In this document: piece after piece, positions 1 through 8,174 of the stretch | Position numbering within the stretch: the first letter of the stretch is position 1 | Layout of the letters: the number at the start of each line of letters is the position of its first letter | Origin: an uncultured Clostridia bacterium | Lineage (GTDB): Bacteria > Bacillota > Clostridia > TANB77 > CAG-508 | Reading direction: 5' to 3' | NCBI GenBank assembly: GCA_934133175.1 | Contig: CAKPAX010000002.1 | Location: forward strand, 1-64,000 | Length of the DNA: 64,000 nt | The notes under the pieces: generated by a model | Databases searched by the model: none | Seen by the model: the letters and a program-made list of their open reading frames with translations, nothing else | What the model was told of the DNA's origin: nothing | Made by a program: the position numbers and the translations under genes

Positions 1-1098
1 TTAGTAAAAGAAATACTAAAAAATGGAGATGTAAAAACAGTTTTTGATGTGGAAAGTAAATTAAAACAATCATTTGGGAAAGTAATTCAAAGTATGTTAG
101 AAGAAGAAATGAATGAACATTTAGGGCATGAAAAATATGAATATTCTAAAGAAAATAAAAATAATTACAGAAATGGAACTTCAACTAAAAAAGTAAAAAG
201 CAACTTAGGTGAATTAGAAATAAAAATTCCAAGAGATAGAAATGGAGAATTTGAACCAATAATAGTTCCAAAACACAGTAGAGATATATCAAACATAGAA
301 CAACAAATAATAAACTTGTATAGCATGGGAACTAGTACAAGAGAAATTAGTAATTATATAGAAGAAATGTATGGATTTAGTGTATCAGCAGAAATGGTAA
401 GTAATATAACAGATAAAATAATACCAGAAATGGAAGAATGGAAAACAAGAAGATTAGAAGATATATATCCATTTGTATATATAGATGCAATTCATTTTAA
501 TGTAAAAGAAAATGGAGTGATAGGAAAAAAAGCAGCCTATGTAGCAATGGGAATAAGTAAAGAAGGAATAAAAGATATATTAGTATTATCATCAGATGGA
601 TTAACAGGTATAAAAGAAGCAATACAAGTAGCGTTTCCCAAAACAGAACATCAAACATGTATAGTACATTTGACAAGAAATACATTAAAATATGTATCAC
701 ATAAAGACAAATACAAATTTGCACAAGATTTAAAAGCAATATATACAGCATCAGATGAAGAAATAGGAAAAAAATTAATGTATGAAGTAGCTGGAAAGTG
801 GAAAGAAAAATATCCAACAGCAATGGATAGATGGGAAGAAAATTGGGGAATAATAAGTCCATTCTTTAAATTTAGTCAGAAGATAAGAAAAATGATATAT
901 ACAACGAATTCAATAGAAAGTTTAAATAGCTGTTATAGAAGATTAAATAAATCAAGAAATGTATATCCAACAAAAGAATCATTAATGAAAGTATTATATT
1001 TATCAACAAAGAAAGTAACAAAAAATTGGACAAGTAAAGTACCAGAATGGGGTGAAGTTTTGAGAGAACTAGAAATAATATATAATGGAAGAATATAA
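1..1098 (+). CDS. IS256-family (mutator-type) transposase, 5' end outside window
   Basis: This DDE transposase catalyses movement of the surrounding IS256-family element. The frame is open from base 1, so the GTG at 49 is internal; the visible 366 codons are most of a protein usually near 400 residues. Family marks are the N-terminal MLEEEMNEHLGHEK segment, the first catalytic Asp in YIDAIHFNV, the second in LSSDGLTGIKEA, the CIVHLTRN block, and the catalytic Glu in TTNSIESLNS followed by RRLNKSRNVYPT. No internal stop or frameshift is visible, so it may be active. Codon use (AGA arginine, AT-rich) matches the host, suggesting residence in similar genomes. Confidence 0.95.
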   Translation, partial: LVKEILKNGDVKTVFDVESKLKQSFGKVIQSMLEEEMNEHLGHEKYEYSKENKNNYRNGTSTKKVKSNLGELEIKIPRDRNGEFEPIIVPKHSRDISNIEQQIINLYSMGTSTREISNYIEEMYGFSVSAEMVSNITDKIIPEMEEWKTRRLEDIYPFVYIDAIHFNVKENGVIGKKAAYVAMGISKEGIKDILVLSSDGLTGIKEAIQVAFPKTEHQTCIVHLTRNTLKYVSHKDKYKFAQDLKAIYTASDEEIGKKLMYEVAGKWKEKYPTAMDRWEENWGIISPFFKFSQKIRKMIYTTNSIESLNSCYRRLNKSRNVYPTKESLMKVLYLSTKKVTKNWTSKVPEWGEVLRELEIIYNGRI

Positions 1099-1198
1099 AA
1101 TATTAAAAAAGTAAAAATCATAAGATAAGTACTTACAATTTTTACTTTAAATGTTATACTATAATTAGTTATTAAATTTCATAAAAGGTAAAAACGAT

Positions 1199-1222
1199 TT
1201 ACACAAAAATTTTTACAGTCTC
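1199..1222 (+). repeat. right terminal inverted repeat of the IS256-family element
   Basis: The stretch beginning TTTACACAAAAATTTT and ending CAGTCTC lies about 100 bp after the transposase stop and resembles IS256-family termini, which start GAGACTGT when read inward. The partner repeat is outside the window, so the assignment rests on motif similarity and position only. Confidence 0.6.
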
Positions 1223-1241
1223 GTTTTAGAACACAGTTCTA

Positions 1242-2717
1242 CTAATAAAGTGAAACACGTAATCCAATGTAGCCGCTGCTGTCAGTCGTGCTATCGAGAA
1301 TACGATGAGAAGCTGGAAAGTAGAAGCCGTTGCCGTTGTAAATGCCTCCCCTACCACTACAAGGACTGTTGGTGACGGTAGTTTTCTCTAATGTCCATTC
1401 AAATTCATTTCCTGCAAAATCATATATATTCATTTTTTTATTTTGTTCACTTGCTCCTGTTGTTAATAATATACTACTTGAATTTGATTTTTCTCCAGTT
1501 ATATCATCATATGATTTATTACTATCATTATATTTCTTTGCTTTTGCACTATTTATTGTAAATGTACTATTCTTATAATTTCCCCAACTTGTACTATTTT
1601 GTTTTATATAATATTGTGCTGTTTTTGTACTTGTATCCCAATTACCTTTTACTTCTAAAAACTTACATACTAAATCCCATTGTATTCCATACATTAAACT
1701 ACTTGTTTTATCTCCTGTACTCATTTCATTTGCTAATTGTTGTGCATCACTACAATACACATTATTATATGGTATCATATCTTTTTTACTTACTGCTTTT
1801 GGTGAATTACTTGTTATTTCTGTTCTACTATATCTTGCTAAACTTGTATCATCATCACTACCTGCTATTCCTGCTTCATATCTTCCTATATAAAATCCTT
1901 TATTTGTATATATACTACTTAACATTTTATTATAATTTGTATTATATTCATTATATGTTAATCCACATCCATTATTTAATGCTTTTCGTGCATCTGTTAA
2001 TCCTTCTGTACTTGCTGTTACTAATGTACTTCCATCCATAGCATACCATTCATCTGTCCAACTATCTCTATAATCTTTTGCATATGCTATTAAATCTGCC
2101 TTTATGTTATCATAATCAGTACTACTTGTTGCACTTGTAAATACTATCGCTGGTACTTCTACCCATACCCATTCATTTTGTTTGCTATCTATCATTACTA
2201 TTCCTGTTGTTTCGTTTGTGTTTGAATCTATTGTTGAACCTTCTGGTTTTGCTGATGTTGCTTGTTCTTTTACTGTTCTTGTATCTTCTGCTGGTTTCTT
2301 TGTTCCATAATCTATTCTTGTATCTTCATCTTTTTTACTGTCATCTTTTCCTGTTTTATTTGTTGTAACTCCTTCTGCTGTTATTGTTACTTCATAACTT
2401 CCTTTTTTTACTGTCCATGGTAAGTTATTTTCTGTTCCATTTTTTGTTATTTCTGTTCCTTTTATTTTTCCTATTTCTGCTTCTAATATTGTTAAATCTA
2501 TTACCCCTTCATCATTTACTTTTGATGCCATTACTGCTAATTTTACTTGCTCCTCAAACTCAGACTTATCTGTTGTATCTTTTGCACTTGTTGCCTGTTT
2601 TAATATTCCATTTTCTCCTGTCAACATGCTAATTGTTACTCCTGCTAGTATTAAAAGAACTATTATTGTTATTACCAACGCTATTAATGTTATACCTTTA
2701 GCTTGCTTTATTTTCAT
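1242..2717 (-). CDS. pilin-anchored protein with C-terminal C-type-lectin/FGE-like domain; probable DGR target
   Basis: The N-terminus (MKIKQAKGITLIALVITI, then a hydrophobic helix and the GVTISMLTGENGIL segment) is a type IV prepilin-like signal for membrane or pilus anchoring. A Thr/Lys/Asp-rich linker spans about residues 95-165. The C-terminal 300 residues resemble the formylglycine-generating-enzyme/C-type-lectin fold: WVWVEVP, FYIGRYEAG, YDFAGNEFEWT, a GRGG turn and the terminal GYIGLRVSL. This fold is used by variable proteins of diversity-generating retroelements. The last 50 codons are rich in C-ending codons unlike the rest of the gene, as expected for a variable region. The start has an AAGGAGGA ribosome site. 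No reverse transcriptase or template repeat is in the window. Likely a surface ligand-binding protein; the ligand is unknown. Confidence 0.8.
   Translation of the reverse strand: MKIKQAKGITLIALVITIIVLLILAGVTISMLTGENGILKQATSAKDTTDKSEFEEQVKLAVMASKVNDEGVIDLTILEAEIGKIKGTEITKNGTENNLPWTVKKGSYEVTITAEGVTTNKTGKDDSKKDEDTRIDYGTKKPAEDTRTVKEQATSAKPEGSTIDSNTNETTGIVMIDSKQNEWVWVEVPAIVFTSATSSTDYDNIKADLIAYAKDYRDSWTDEWYAMDGSTLVTASTEGLTDARKALNNGCGLTYNEYNTNYNKMLSSIYTNKGFYIGRYEAGIAGSDDDTSLARYSRTEITSNSPKAVSKKDMIPYNNVYCSDAQQLANEMSTGDKTSSLMYGIQWDLVCKFLEVKGNWDTSTKTAQYYIKQNSTSWGNYKNSTFTINSAKAKKYNDSNKSYDDITGEKSNSSSILLTTGASEQNKKMNIYDFAGNEFEWTLEKTTVTNSPCSGRGGIYNGNGFYFPASHRILDSTTDSSGYIGLRVSLY
1245..1400 (-). other. candidate DGR variable region at the 3' end of the pilin-like gene
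   Basis: On the coding strand this segment is dominated by codons reachable from AAC/AAT by changing adenines (AAC, TAC, GGC, AGC, GAC, TTC, CTC, ATT, CAT, TGT, GGT), interleaved with conserved codons for Pro-Ala-Ser, Arg and the GRGG turn. It is clearly richer in G+C than the gene upstream, whose codons end mostly in A or T. It encodes the exposed ligand face of the lectin-like fold and ends at the gene terminus, where DGR variable regions usually sit. The boundaries are approximate. Confidence 0.6.
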
Positions 2718-3104
2718 ACTTTTTCCTCCTTCGTACTTCTACTATTTATCTCATAGCTTTCTATCAAATTTTATACTATTATCCTTACATTTGCAATACC
2801 TTTTTTCATTTTTTATAACATATCACTTCATAAATTTCCAAAATCTGTCAATGGGGACGTAGATTTTTGACAGCTTCATTATATGTAAACTTTTCTTATT
2901 GTCTCTCTTCCTATCTTCGTTTTCTCTGCTCAACGACTTTAAACTGTTCATTTTAGTAACAACATCATAAAAACTAATTTTCTAAATACTTCTATCTATA
3001 ATTATTAGACTCATAATAAGAACAAAAGTCAATAATTTTATAATTTTAAAATTTTAGTCCACTATGGGATTTATTTTTTTGTTTGGGAATTTAAAGATTT
3101 AAAA
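2718..3104. other. intergenic region with one REP-like palindrome
   Basis: No gene is supportable here. The segment contains the ribosome site of the pilin-like gene (just above 2717), upstream AT-rich DNA and the palindrome at 2845-2873. The remainder is AT-rich without recognisable structure. Confidence 0.6.
2845..2873. repeat. REP-like palindrome containing TGGGGACGTAG
   Basis: Arms CTGTCA and TGACAG enclose a 17-base loop that includes TGGGGACGTAG. The same unit, in opposite orientation and with a longer stem, is at 31474-31520. Short palindromes with a GGGGACG core and GTCA/TGAC arms are known from Firmicute genomes near REP-associated Y1 transposases, but no such transposase is in this window. 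Confidence 0.6.
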
Positions 3105-3328
3105 TTATTTTTGTTTTAAAAATTCTTCTATAGTTATATCAGCCTGTTCTAAGATGCTTTTTAATGTACCTTTTGCAATTTCAGAATGCATCGGAATAAT
3201 AACAATTTTATTAGTAAAATCATTTCGAAATTTCACATGACTACCTTTCTGTGAAACCTTATAGAAACCAAATTTATACAAAATTTTATAATATCACGAG
3301 GTGGCAATATAGGATATTTTGAACTCAT
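3105..3328 (-). pseudogene. hicA: HicA-type mRNA interferase toxin, frameshifted
   Basis: HicA toxins are small double-stranded-RNA-binding-fold RNases that cleave mRNA. The reading starts MSSKYPILPPRDIIK, then loses one base near 3281-3288 in an A/T run. The next frame continues LYKFGFYKVSQKGSH and IVIIPMHSEIAKGTLKSIL to a stop at 3105. The key His lies in the GSHVKF segment. Restoring one base gives about 74 residues, the normal family size. The ATG overlaps the stop of the upstream hicB as ATGA, with GGAGGTGA inside hicB as ribosome site. As written, the toxin is inactivated; a sequencing error in the homopolymer is possible. Confidence 0.8.
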
Positions 3329-3528
3329 ATTGTCACCTCCAATGTAGTTATAAATATATTATTGGGTTGTTTAGGCTCTTCGTTTTGATAATACAATTCA
3401 AGAGCTTCTTTTAAATTTGCTAAAGCTTCTTCTATTGTTTTTCCTTGTGAAGCAACACTATTATCTAGACATTTTGCAATGTACCACGTATCTTCTTTTT
3501 GTATCATCACATTATACTTTATACTCAT
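3325..3528 (-). CDS. hicB: HicB-family antitoxin
   Basis: This 67-residue protein has the partial RNase-H-like fold of HicB antitoxins: MSIKYNVMIQKEDTWYIAKC, then SQGKTIEEALANLKEALELYY. Such proteins bind and neutralise HicA and often repress their own operon. It lacks an extra C-terminal DNA-binding domain, so it belongs to the short HicB type. It is translationally coupled (ATGA overlap) to hicA, which carries a frameshift, so the antitoxin may now be orphaned. An AGGAGG-like site precedes the start. Confidence 0.85.
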   Translation of the reverse strand: MSIKYNVMIQKEDTWYIAKCLDNSVASQGKTIEEALANLKEALELYYQNEEPKQPNNIFITTLEVTI

Positions 3529-3628
3529 ACATCCTCCTTGTAAATATTATTTAATTGATTATATTGTTTGTACACATAAAAGTCAATATTTATTGATGTG
3601 ATTTTTTCGACAAATTTTGAATTTTAGC

Positions 3629-4213
3629 TTATAATTCAAAAATTTGAAATTTTCCGCCACATTTACCACATTTATATTTTCTAGTAAAATTACTTTTTAT
3701 TCTCTGTCTAAAAAATTCTTGGCCACATTTTTTGCAAACAACCTTATATTTATAGTTAGTATATTTTGTTTCATCATATTTTAAATTACTTTTTTCGTAA
3801 TCTAATCTTTTGTTTCCAACAGTAGAAATATCATATCCTAATTTTTCATTTATATATTTAGCATACATCTTAAACTTTGCTCCATGATTACTACAATATG
3901 GCATACAATGAATTAATTCATGCATTATAGTGTTTTTTATAATTTTATCATCTAATTCTAATACCCATTTGCTTATCTCTATATGATGTTTTTTAAATAC
4001 ATCATATTTTACAATTATACTTCTACCTCTTTTTGTAATAGACTTTGTTGATACGTCTGGTTCTTCTTGCTTACAGCATCCATATCTTTTACAGTTTCTT
4101 CTAGCAATTTTTATATCAATATTACCTATTACATTTGTATTATTTATATCTATTCCTATATTTTTTAATTCTTTAACACATTCTTTATATAATCTATCTA
4201 GTTTTTCTTCCAT
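3629..4213 (-). CDS. SprT-like zinc metalloprotein
   Basis: The centre carries the zinc-protease motif HELIHCMPYCSNHGAKF (HExxH plus a downstream His), typical of SprT-like domains, residues about 100-120. The C-terminus is a four-cysteine zinc ribbon: CKKCGQEF and CGKCGGKF. This matches the SprT arrangement of a metalloprotease fold followed by a zinc ribbon. The N-terminal 50 residues include a CKRYGCCKQEE segment with no known role. In eukaryotes the related SPRTN cleaves DNA-protein crosslinks; bacterial roles are poorly defined. It is a single gene upstream of hicBA and is probably cytoplasmic. Confidence 0.8.
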   Translation of the reverse strand: MEEKLDRLYKECVKELKNIGIDINNTNVIGNIDIKIARRNCKRYGCCKQEEPDVSTKSITKRGRSIIVKYDVFKKHHIEISKWVLELDDKIIKNTIMHELIHCMPYCSNHGAKFKMYAKYINEKLGYDISTVGNKRLDYEKSNLKYDETKYTNYKYKVVCKKCGQEFFRQRIKSNFTRKYKCGKCGGKFQIFEL

Positions 4214-4242
4214 ATATTTCTCTTTCTATTTCTATAATATAT

Positions 4243-4274
4243 AAAACACAGGCTAAGTTAAAGTCCTGTGTTTT
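4243..4274 (-). terminator. intrinsic terminator of the alcohol dehydrogenase gene
   Basis: Perfect 10-base arms AAAACACAGG and CCTGTGTTTT flank a 12-base loop just after the stop codon at 4282. The minus-strand product ends in a T-rich tail. Confidence 0.8.
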
Positions 4275-4281
4275 TACATTA

Positions 4282-5442
4282 TTACATTGCTCTTCTAAAT
4301 AATTCTATGAAGTCTTCTTTTGTCACTTCTCTTGGGTTTCCTGGTTTACAAGGATCTGCCATTGCTTTTTCTGCAAGCATTTCGAAGTCTTCTGCTTTTG
4401 CTCCATAATCTTTTATTGTTGTTGTAATTCCTACTGATTTCCCTAATTCTGATATCATCCATACAAATGTATTTATAACATCTTGATCATTTAAGTTTGC
4501 AGCATCTGGTCTTCCTATTTCACATAGGATTTCTCTAAATCTTTGTGCTGTTGCTGGATCTTCTCCATTAAATCTCATTACTGTTGGTAATAACATTGCA
4601 TTTGCAATTCCATGAGGTGTATCATATACAGCTCCTAATTGATGAGCCATAGAATGAACTATTCCTAATCCAACATTAGAGAATCCCATACCAGCTATAT
4701 ATTGAGCAAGTCCCATCATTTCTACTGCTTCTGGATCTTTTTCATTTACTGCTGATGTTAAATATTTAAATATTAGTTTTATAGCTTTCATATGAAACAT
4801 ATCTGACATTTCATTATGTGCTTTTGTTATATATCCTTCTACTGCATGTGTTAATGCATCCATACCTGTAGCAGCTGCTAATCCTTTTGGCATTGATGCC
4901 ATAAGTTCAGAATCTATTATTGCTAAAATTGGTATATCATTAGGGTCTACACATACCATTTTTATTTCTCTTTCTTCATCTGTTATAACATAATTTATTG
5001 TTACTTCTGCTGCTGTACCTGCTGTTGTTGGTAATGCTATTACTGGCATTCCTCTGTTTACTGTATTTGATAATCCATTTAAAGATTTTATATCTGCTCT
5101 ATCTGGGTTTGTCATTAATATTGATATTCCCTTTGCAGTATCCATACTAGATCCTCCACCTACAGCTACTATAACATCTGCATTTGAAGCTTTACAAGCT
5201 TCAACACCATCTGTCACATTTTTTATTGTAGGATTTGGTTTTATTTCTGAATACAAATCATAATCTATACCTGCATTTGTTAAAATATCTTCTACTTTTT
5301 TAGCAACTCCTGCCTCAACTAATGATTTATCACTTACTAAAAATACTTTTTTAAATCCTCTTTTTTTAATTTCTCCAGCTAGTTCTTCTCTAGCACCTCT
5401 TCCAAAATATGAAGTTTCATTTAAAACAAATCTTGTAGACAT
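4282..5442 (-). CDS. fucO: iron-dependent alcohol dehydrogenase, lactaldehyde reductase FucO type
   Basis: This group III Fe-dependent alcohol dehydrogenase (386 residues, normal length) reduces lactaldehyde to 1,2-propanediol or acts on related short alcohols and aldehydes with NAD(H). Visible motifs are the dinucleotide-binding GGGSSMDTAKGI (about residues 95-106), PTTAGTAAEVTINYVITDEE, and the metal ligands Asp and His in MDALTHAVEGY plus His in VHSMAHQLG and YDTPHGIANA. It matches E. coli FucO closely along its length from the first residues (FVLNETSYFGRGA). Other activities such as 1,3-propanediol dehydrogenase cannot be excluded from sequence alone. It lies downstream of pfk but with its own ribosome site (AAAGGAGGAA) and terminator. 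Confidence 0.9.
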   Translation of the reverse strand: MSTRFVLNETSYFGRGAREELAGEIKKRGFKKVFLVSDKSLVEAGVAKKVEDILTNAGIDYDLYSEIKPNPTIKNVTDGVEACKASNADVIVAVGGGSSMDTAKGISILMTNPDRADIKSLNGLSNTVNRGMPVIALPTTAGTAAEVTINYVITDEEREIKMVCVDPNDIPILAIIDSELMASMPKGLAAATGMDALTHAVEGYITKAHNEMSDMFHMKAIKLIFKYLTSAVNEKDPEAVEMMGLAQYIAGMGFSNVGLGIVHSMAHQLGAVYDTPHGIANAMLLPTVMRFNGEDPATAQRFREILCEIGRPDAANLNDQDVINTFVWMISELGKSVGITTTIKDYGAKAEDFEMLAEKAMADPCKPGNPREVTKEDFIELFRRAM

Positions 5443-5505
5443 TCTACATTCCTCCTTTGAATATTAAACATTATATATTAAAGACCAAAATGGTATTTAA
5501 TCAAA

Positions 5506-6651
5506 TTAATCACCTAAAGCAATACCTATATCTCTTGCTGTTTTTACTAAATCATGATCCATAGTAACTCTTCTTAAATTACTTTCTGCTGTGTTTCCTG
5601 ATACTGCTCCAATTTTTTTATTTTGTCCAACAACATCTTCTAATGATGCATAATCTAATTTTCCATTTTTTATTACTGCTAATGTTCCAAATTTTCCTTC
5701 TAATGCAAGTTCCATAGCTTTTGCACCATATTTAGTTGATAGGACTCTATCAAATGCTGTAGGTGTTCCACCTCTTTGCATATAACCTAAAGTTGTATTT
5801 CTTGCTTCTAAACCAGTTATTTCTTCTAATTGTTTTGCAACAACTTGTCCAATTCCTCCAAGTTTTGTATTATCAACACCAGCTCCATTGTTTCTAGTAT
5901 TTGCAACAGTTATTGTTCCACCTTTTGGAGCAGCACCTTCTGCAACAACTACTACACTAAAGTTTTTACCTCTTTTTTGTCTATTTTTAATTTTTTCTGC
6001 TACTTTATTTATATCATATGGAATTTCTGGAATTAATGCAATATCTGCTCCTCCAGCAATTGCTGATTCTAATGCAATCCATCCAGCATATCTTCCCATA
6101 ACTTCTAATACCATTATTCTATGATGTGTTTCACCTGTTGTATGAAGTCTATCTAAAGCTTCTGCCGCAACAGAAACTGCAGTATTATATCCAAATGTTA
6201 TTTCTGTACATGCAACATCATTATCTATTGTTTTTGGAACTCCAATTACATTTACACCTTTCAAAGAAAAATCTCTTGCAGATTTTTGTGTTCCATCTCC
6301 ACCTAATGTAAATATACAATCAAATCCATTATCTTTTATATTTTCTACACATACATCAGATAAATCTTTATATTCAACATTTCCATTTTCATCTACTACT
6401 TTATAATTAAATACATTTGCATTTGTAGATGAACCAATTATTGAACCGCCTTTAGGTAATATTCCTTCTGCATTTCCATCTTCTGCTGTACTTAGTCTTT
6501 CAAAATTATTTTTTAATAATCCATTGTAACCATCTATAAATCCATAACATTCAATATTATTATTTTCGGCTGTTTTTACTATTGCTCTTATAACTGCATT
6601 AAATCCTGAAACATCTCCTCCATTTGCCAATATTGCTACTTTCTTTAACAT
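5506..6651 (-). CDS. pfkA: 6-phosphofructokinase, ATP-type signature
   Basis: It phosphorylates fructose 6-phosphate to fructose 1,6-bisphosphate in glycolysis. The nucleotide site reads GGDGT (about residues 117-121). Glycine at its fourth position is the ATP-PFK signature, where pyrophosphate enzymes carry Asp. The sugar-phosphate site reads PKTIDND (139-145), with the Lys typical of the long group III enzymes. The pair G/K predicts an ATP-dependent group III enzyme, though phosphoryl donor use should not be taken as proven. MGRYAGWIAL and the GGTPTAFDR block are also present. Length 381 fits this group. The ribosome site is TAGGAGGAAA. Confidence 0.93.
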   Translation of the reverse strand: MLKKVAILANGGDVSGFNAVIRAIVKTAENNNIECYGFIDGYNGLLKNNFERLSTAEDGNAEGILPKGGSIIGSSTNANVFNYKVVDENGNVEYKDLSDVCVENIKDNGFDCIFTLGGDGTQKSARDFSLKGVNVIGVPKTIDNDVACTEITFGYNTAVSVAAEALDRLHTTGETHHRIMVLEVMGRYAGWIALESAIAGGADIALIPEIPYDINKVAEKIKNRQKRGKNFSVVVVAEGAAPKGGTITVANTRNNGAGVDNTKLGGIGQVVAKQLEEITGLEARNTTLGYMQRGGTPTAFDRVLSTKYGAKAMELALEGKFGTLAVIKNGKLDYASLEDVVGQNKKIGAVSGNTAESNLRRVTMDHDLVKTARDIGIALGD

Positions 6652-6749
6652 ATATATTTTCCTCCTAATAATCTTTATTCTTTCATTATTATACCAATAA
6701 TGAAAAATTTTACAACAGTTTTTTATATTTATTTTATATTTTTACACAG

Positions 6750-6778
6750 TTGACTTTATTTACATAAAATGTTATAAT
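6750..6778 (+). promoter_or_regulatory. sigma-A promoter of the orphan gene at 6842
   Basis: TTGACT at 6750-6755 and TATAAT at 6773-6778 are separated by 17 bases. The roughly 60-base leader that follows contains two overlapping inverted repeats (ATCTATT/AATAGAT and ATAGAT/ATCTAT, 6789-6820) before the AAGGAGGAAA ribosome site. These could form alternative hairpins. Confidence 0.7.
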
Positions 6779-6841
6779 TTATATGCTAACATCTATTGTA
6801 ACTGTAATAGATAACTATCTATTTCTAAGGAGGAAACAACT

Positions 6842-7486
6842 ATGGAAAAGACAACAGAAGAAAGAAATGAGCAGCAGGTTAGAAATGAATTGGTTATAGA
6901 TGATCGGTTAATTACATTAACTTGTCGTCGGGTTTTAATTGGTAGAAGTAACCCTGGAATTTCCAAAGGCAATAATGTTTTAAAGGAAACCTTGTATAAC
7001 TTAAAAGAAGTTTCTCAAGATGAACTTTTAGAAAAACGAGCTTCCGGCAAACCAGGATTTGTCTTAAAAGTCAAAAATAGGCTTTTTTATACTCCTCTTC
7101 CCAAAAATTTAACATTCACTTCATCTGCAAACGATCAAATTCATCTGTGTTCACAGTTTGGAAGTGAATGTTGTCATTTGAGTTGTAAATCAGATGACGA
7201 CGGTGGTTGTAGAAAGGTTCGTGAGAGAGCCATTGAATTTTTTAAAAATCCAAAACATTATGAAAGAGTTTTAAAATATTCAAAGCGTATAGAAAAATAC
7301 GCATTTATAACCAAGGGATATGAAACATTTAATACTAGTTATAATCTCTTTATAGTTATTGAATGTAATAACTACGATTGTGTCCCTACTGTAATAAAAA
7401 AGAAGAACAAAAAAGAAGCCAAAGTTAAAAAAGAAGTTAAAAATGAAGAACCAAAAAAAAGATCATTTTGGGATCCCTACTTTTAA
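6842..7486 (+). CDS. orphan 214-residue protein with cysteine cluster
   Basis: I do not recognise this protein. It is soluble, with a central cysteine-rich stretch LCSQFGSECCHLSC...GGC (about residues 101-122) that could bind metal, and a Lys/Glu-rich tail from about residue 180 ending RSFWDPYF. It has its own sigma-A promoter, a strong ribosome site and a bidirectional terminator, so it is a single-gene unit. Codon use differs from its neighbours: it contains CGT and two CGG arginine codons (6905 and near 6930) where core genes use AGA. The first CGG is followed by T, so a +1 shift there would reach an immediate stop. It is one of six such orphans in the window. Confidence 0.75.
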   Translation: MEKTTEERNEQQVRNELVIDDRLITLTCRRVLIGRSNPGISKGNNVLKETLYNLKEVSQDELLEKRASGKPGFVLKVKNRLFYTPLPKNLTFTSSANDQIHLCSQFGSECCHLSCKSDDDGGCRKVRERAIEFFKNPKHYERVLKYSKRIEKYAFITKGYETFNTSYNLFIVIECNNYDCVPTVIKKKNKKEAKVKKEVKNEEPKKRSFWDPYF

Positions 7487-7510
7487 TTTTACATTTCTAT
7501 CCTTATATCA

Positions 7511-7551
7511 AACACAAAAGTGACTATTATTATAATAGTCACTTTTGTGTT
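7511..7551. terminator. bidirectional intrinsic terminator
   Basis: Nineteen-base complementary arms (AACACAAAAGTGACTATTA and its complement) with a three-base loop lie between the convergent orphan gene and spoIIIAH. A- and T-rich flanks serve both strands. Confidence 0.85.
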
Positions 7552-8161
7552 ATTTATTAGTTATATGTACATTACTTATATCTGCATTTAGTTCTCTAGA
7601 AATAATATTTTGTATTTGTGCAATTTTATCTTGTGTTAATTCTTCTGCTTCAACTATAACACTTATGCTTTCTCCATTAACAAAGATAACACTATTTTTA
7701 AATCCTTTTGTTGCTATTAAATTTTCACAAATCATTATACTATTTTTAGTTTGATTTATATTTTCTATTTCCTTTGTAGCTGTATTTTTTTGAGTTTCAG
7801 ATGAATTAGTATTATTTAAAATAGTTTGATATGATTCTAACATTTGAGAATACATTGTATCTCTTTCTAATTTTGATTTTGTAAAATATTCATCCGAAAT
7901 ATTACTACTAGTTTCTTGTGTTATTTCCTCACTATTAGCTGTATTTTCTTCTATTGTATTATTTTCATCATATGTAACATCATTACTATTAACTAAAGTA
8001 GCATCGCCTATATCAGCTAATTCGTTTGTATTTATCACTCCTGCATCTGATGAAGTTGGAATTAATTTATTATCTTTAGATGTATAATTTAAATACCCTG
8101 CTGCAACAAGCATAAGTGCTATTGCATATATAATAACTTGATTATTTTTTAGAATTTTCAT
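7550..8161 (-). CDS. spoIIIAH: stage III sporulation protein AH
   Basis: SpoIIIAH is a mother-cell membrane protein that forms, with forespore SpoIIQ, the channel or feeding tube joining the two compartments of the sporangium. An N-terminal membrane helix (about residues 8-24, VIIYAIALMLVAAGYLNY) is followed by an Asn/Thr/Glu-rich linker. The C-terminal YscJ/FliF-like ring domain contains TKGFKNSVIFVNGESISVIVEA. Length 203 is normal. It is the last gene of the spoIIIA cluster and is followed by the strong terminator. Confidence 0.93.
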   Translation of the reverse strand: MKILKNNQVIIYAIALMLVAAGYLNYTSKDNKLIPTSSDAGVINTNELADIGDATLVNSNDVTYDENNTIEENTANSEEITQETSSNISDEYFTKSKLERDTMYSQMLESYQTILNNTNSSETQKNTATKEIENINQTKNSIMICENLIATKGFKNSVIFVNGESISVIVEAEELTQDKIAQIQNIISRELNADISNVHITNK

Positions 8162-8174
8162 AATTATCTCTCCT

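Larger units (their letters stand above)
1..1222 (+). mobile_element. IS256-family insertion sequence, left part outside the window
   Basis: This is the right-hand part of an IS256-family element. It carries the transposase gene and then about 120 bp of non-coding DNA ending in a terminal sequence that reads TTTACAGTCTC outward. IS256-family ends commonly finish with this GAGACTGT-type motif, which is why the outer edge is placed near 1222. The left end and left inverted repeat lie before base 1, so the target-site duplication cannot be checked. The element stops about 20 bp from the stop codon of the pilin-like gene at 1242. Confidence 0.85.

Noticed and set aside
1562..2041. 159-codon plus-strand frame antisense to the pilin-like gene, and similar long Leu/Tyr/Phe-rich frames elsewhere (497-862, 57446-57811)
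   Set aside because: Composition is typical of the complement of AT-rich coding DNA; no ribosome site or homology, and the opposite strand is clearly coding.
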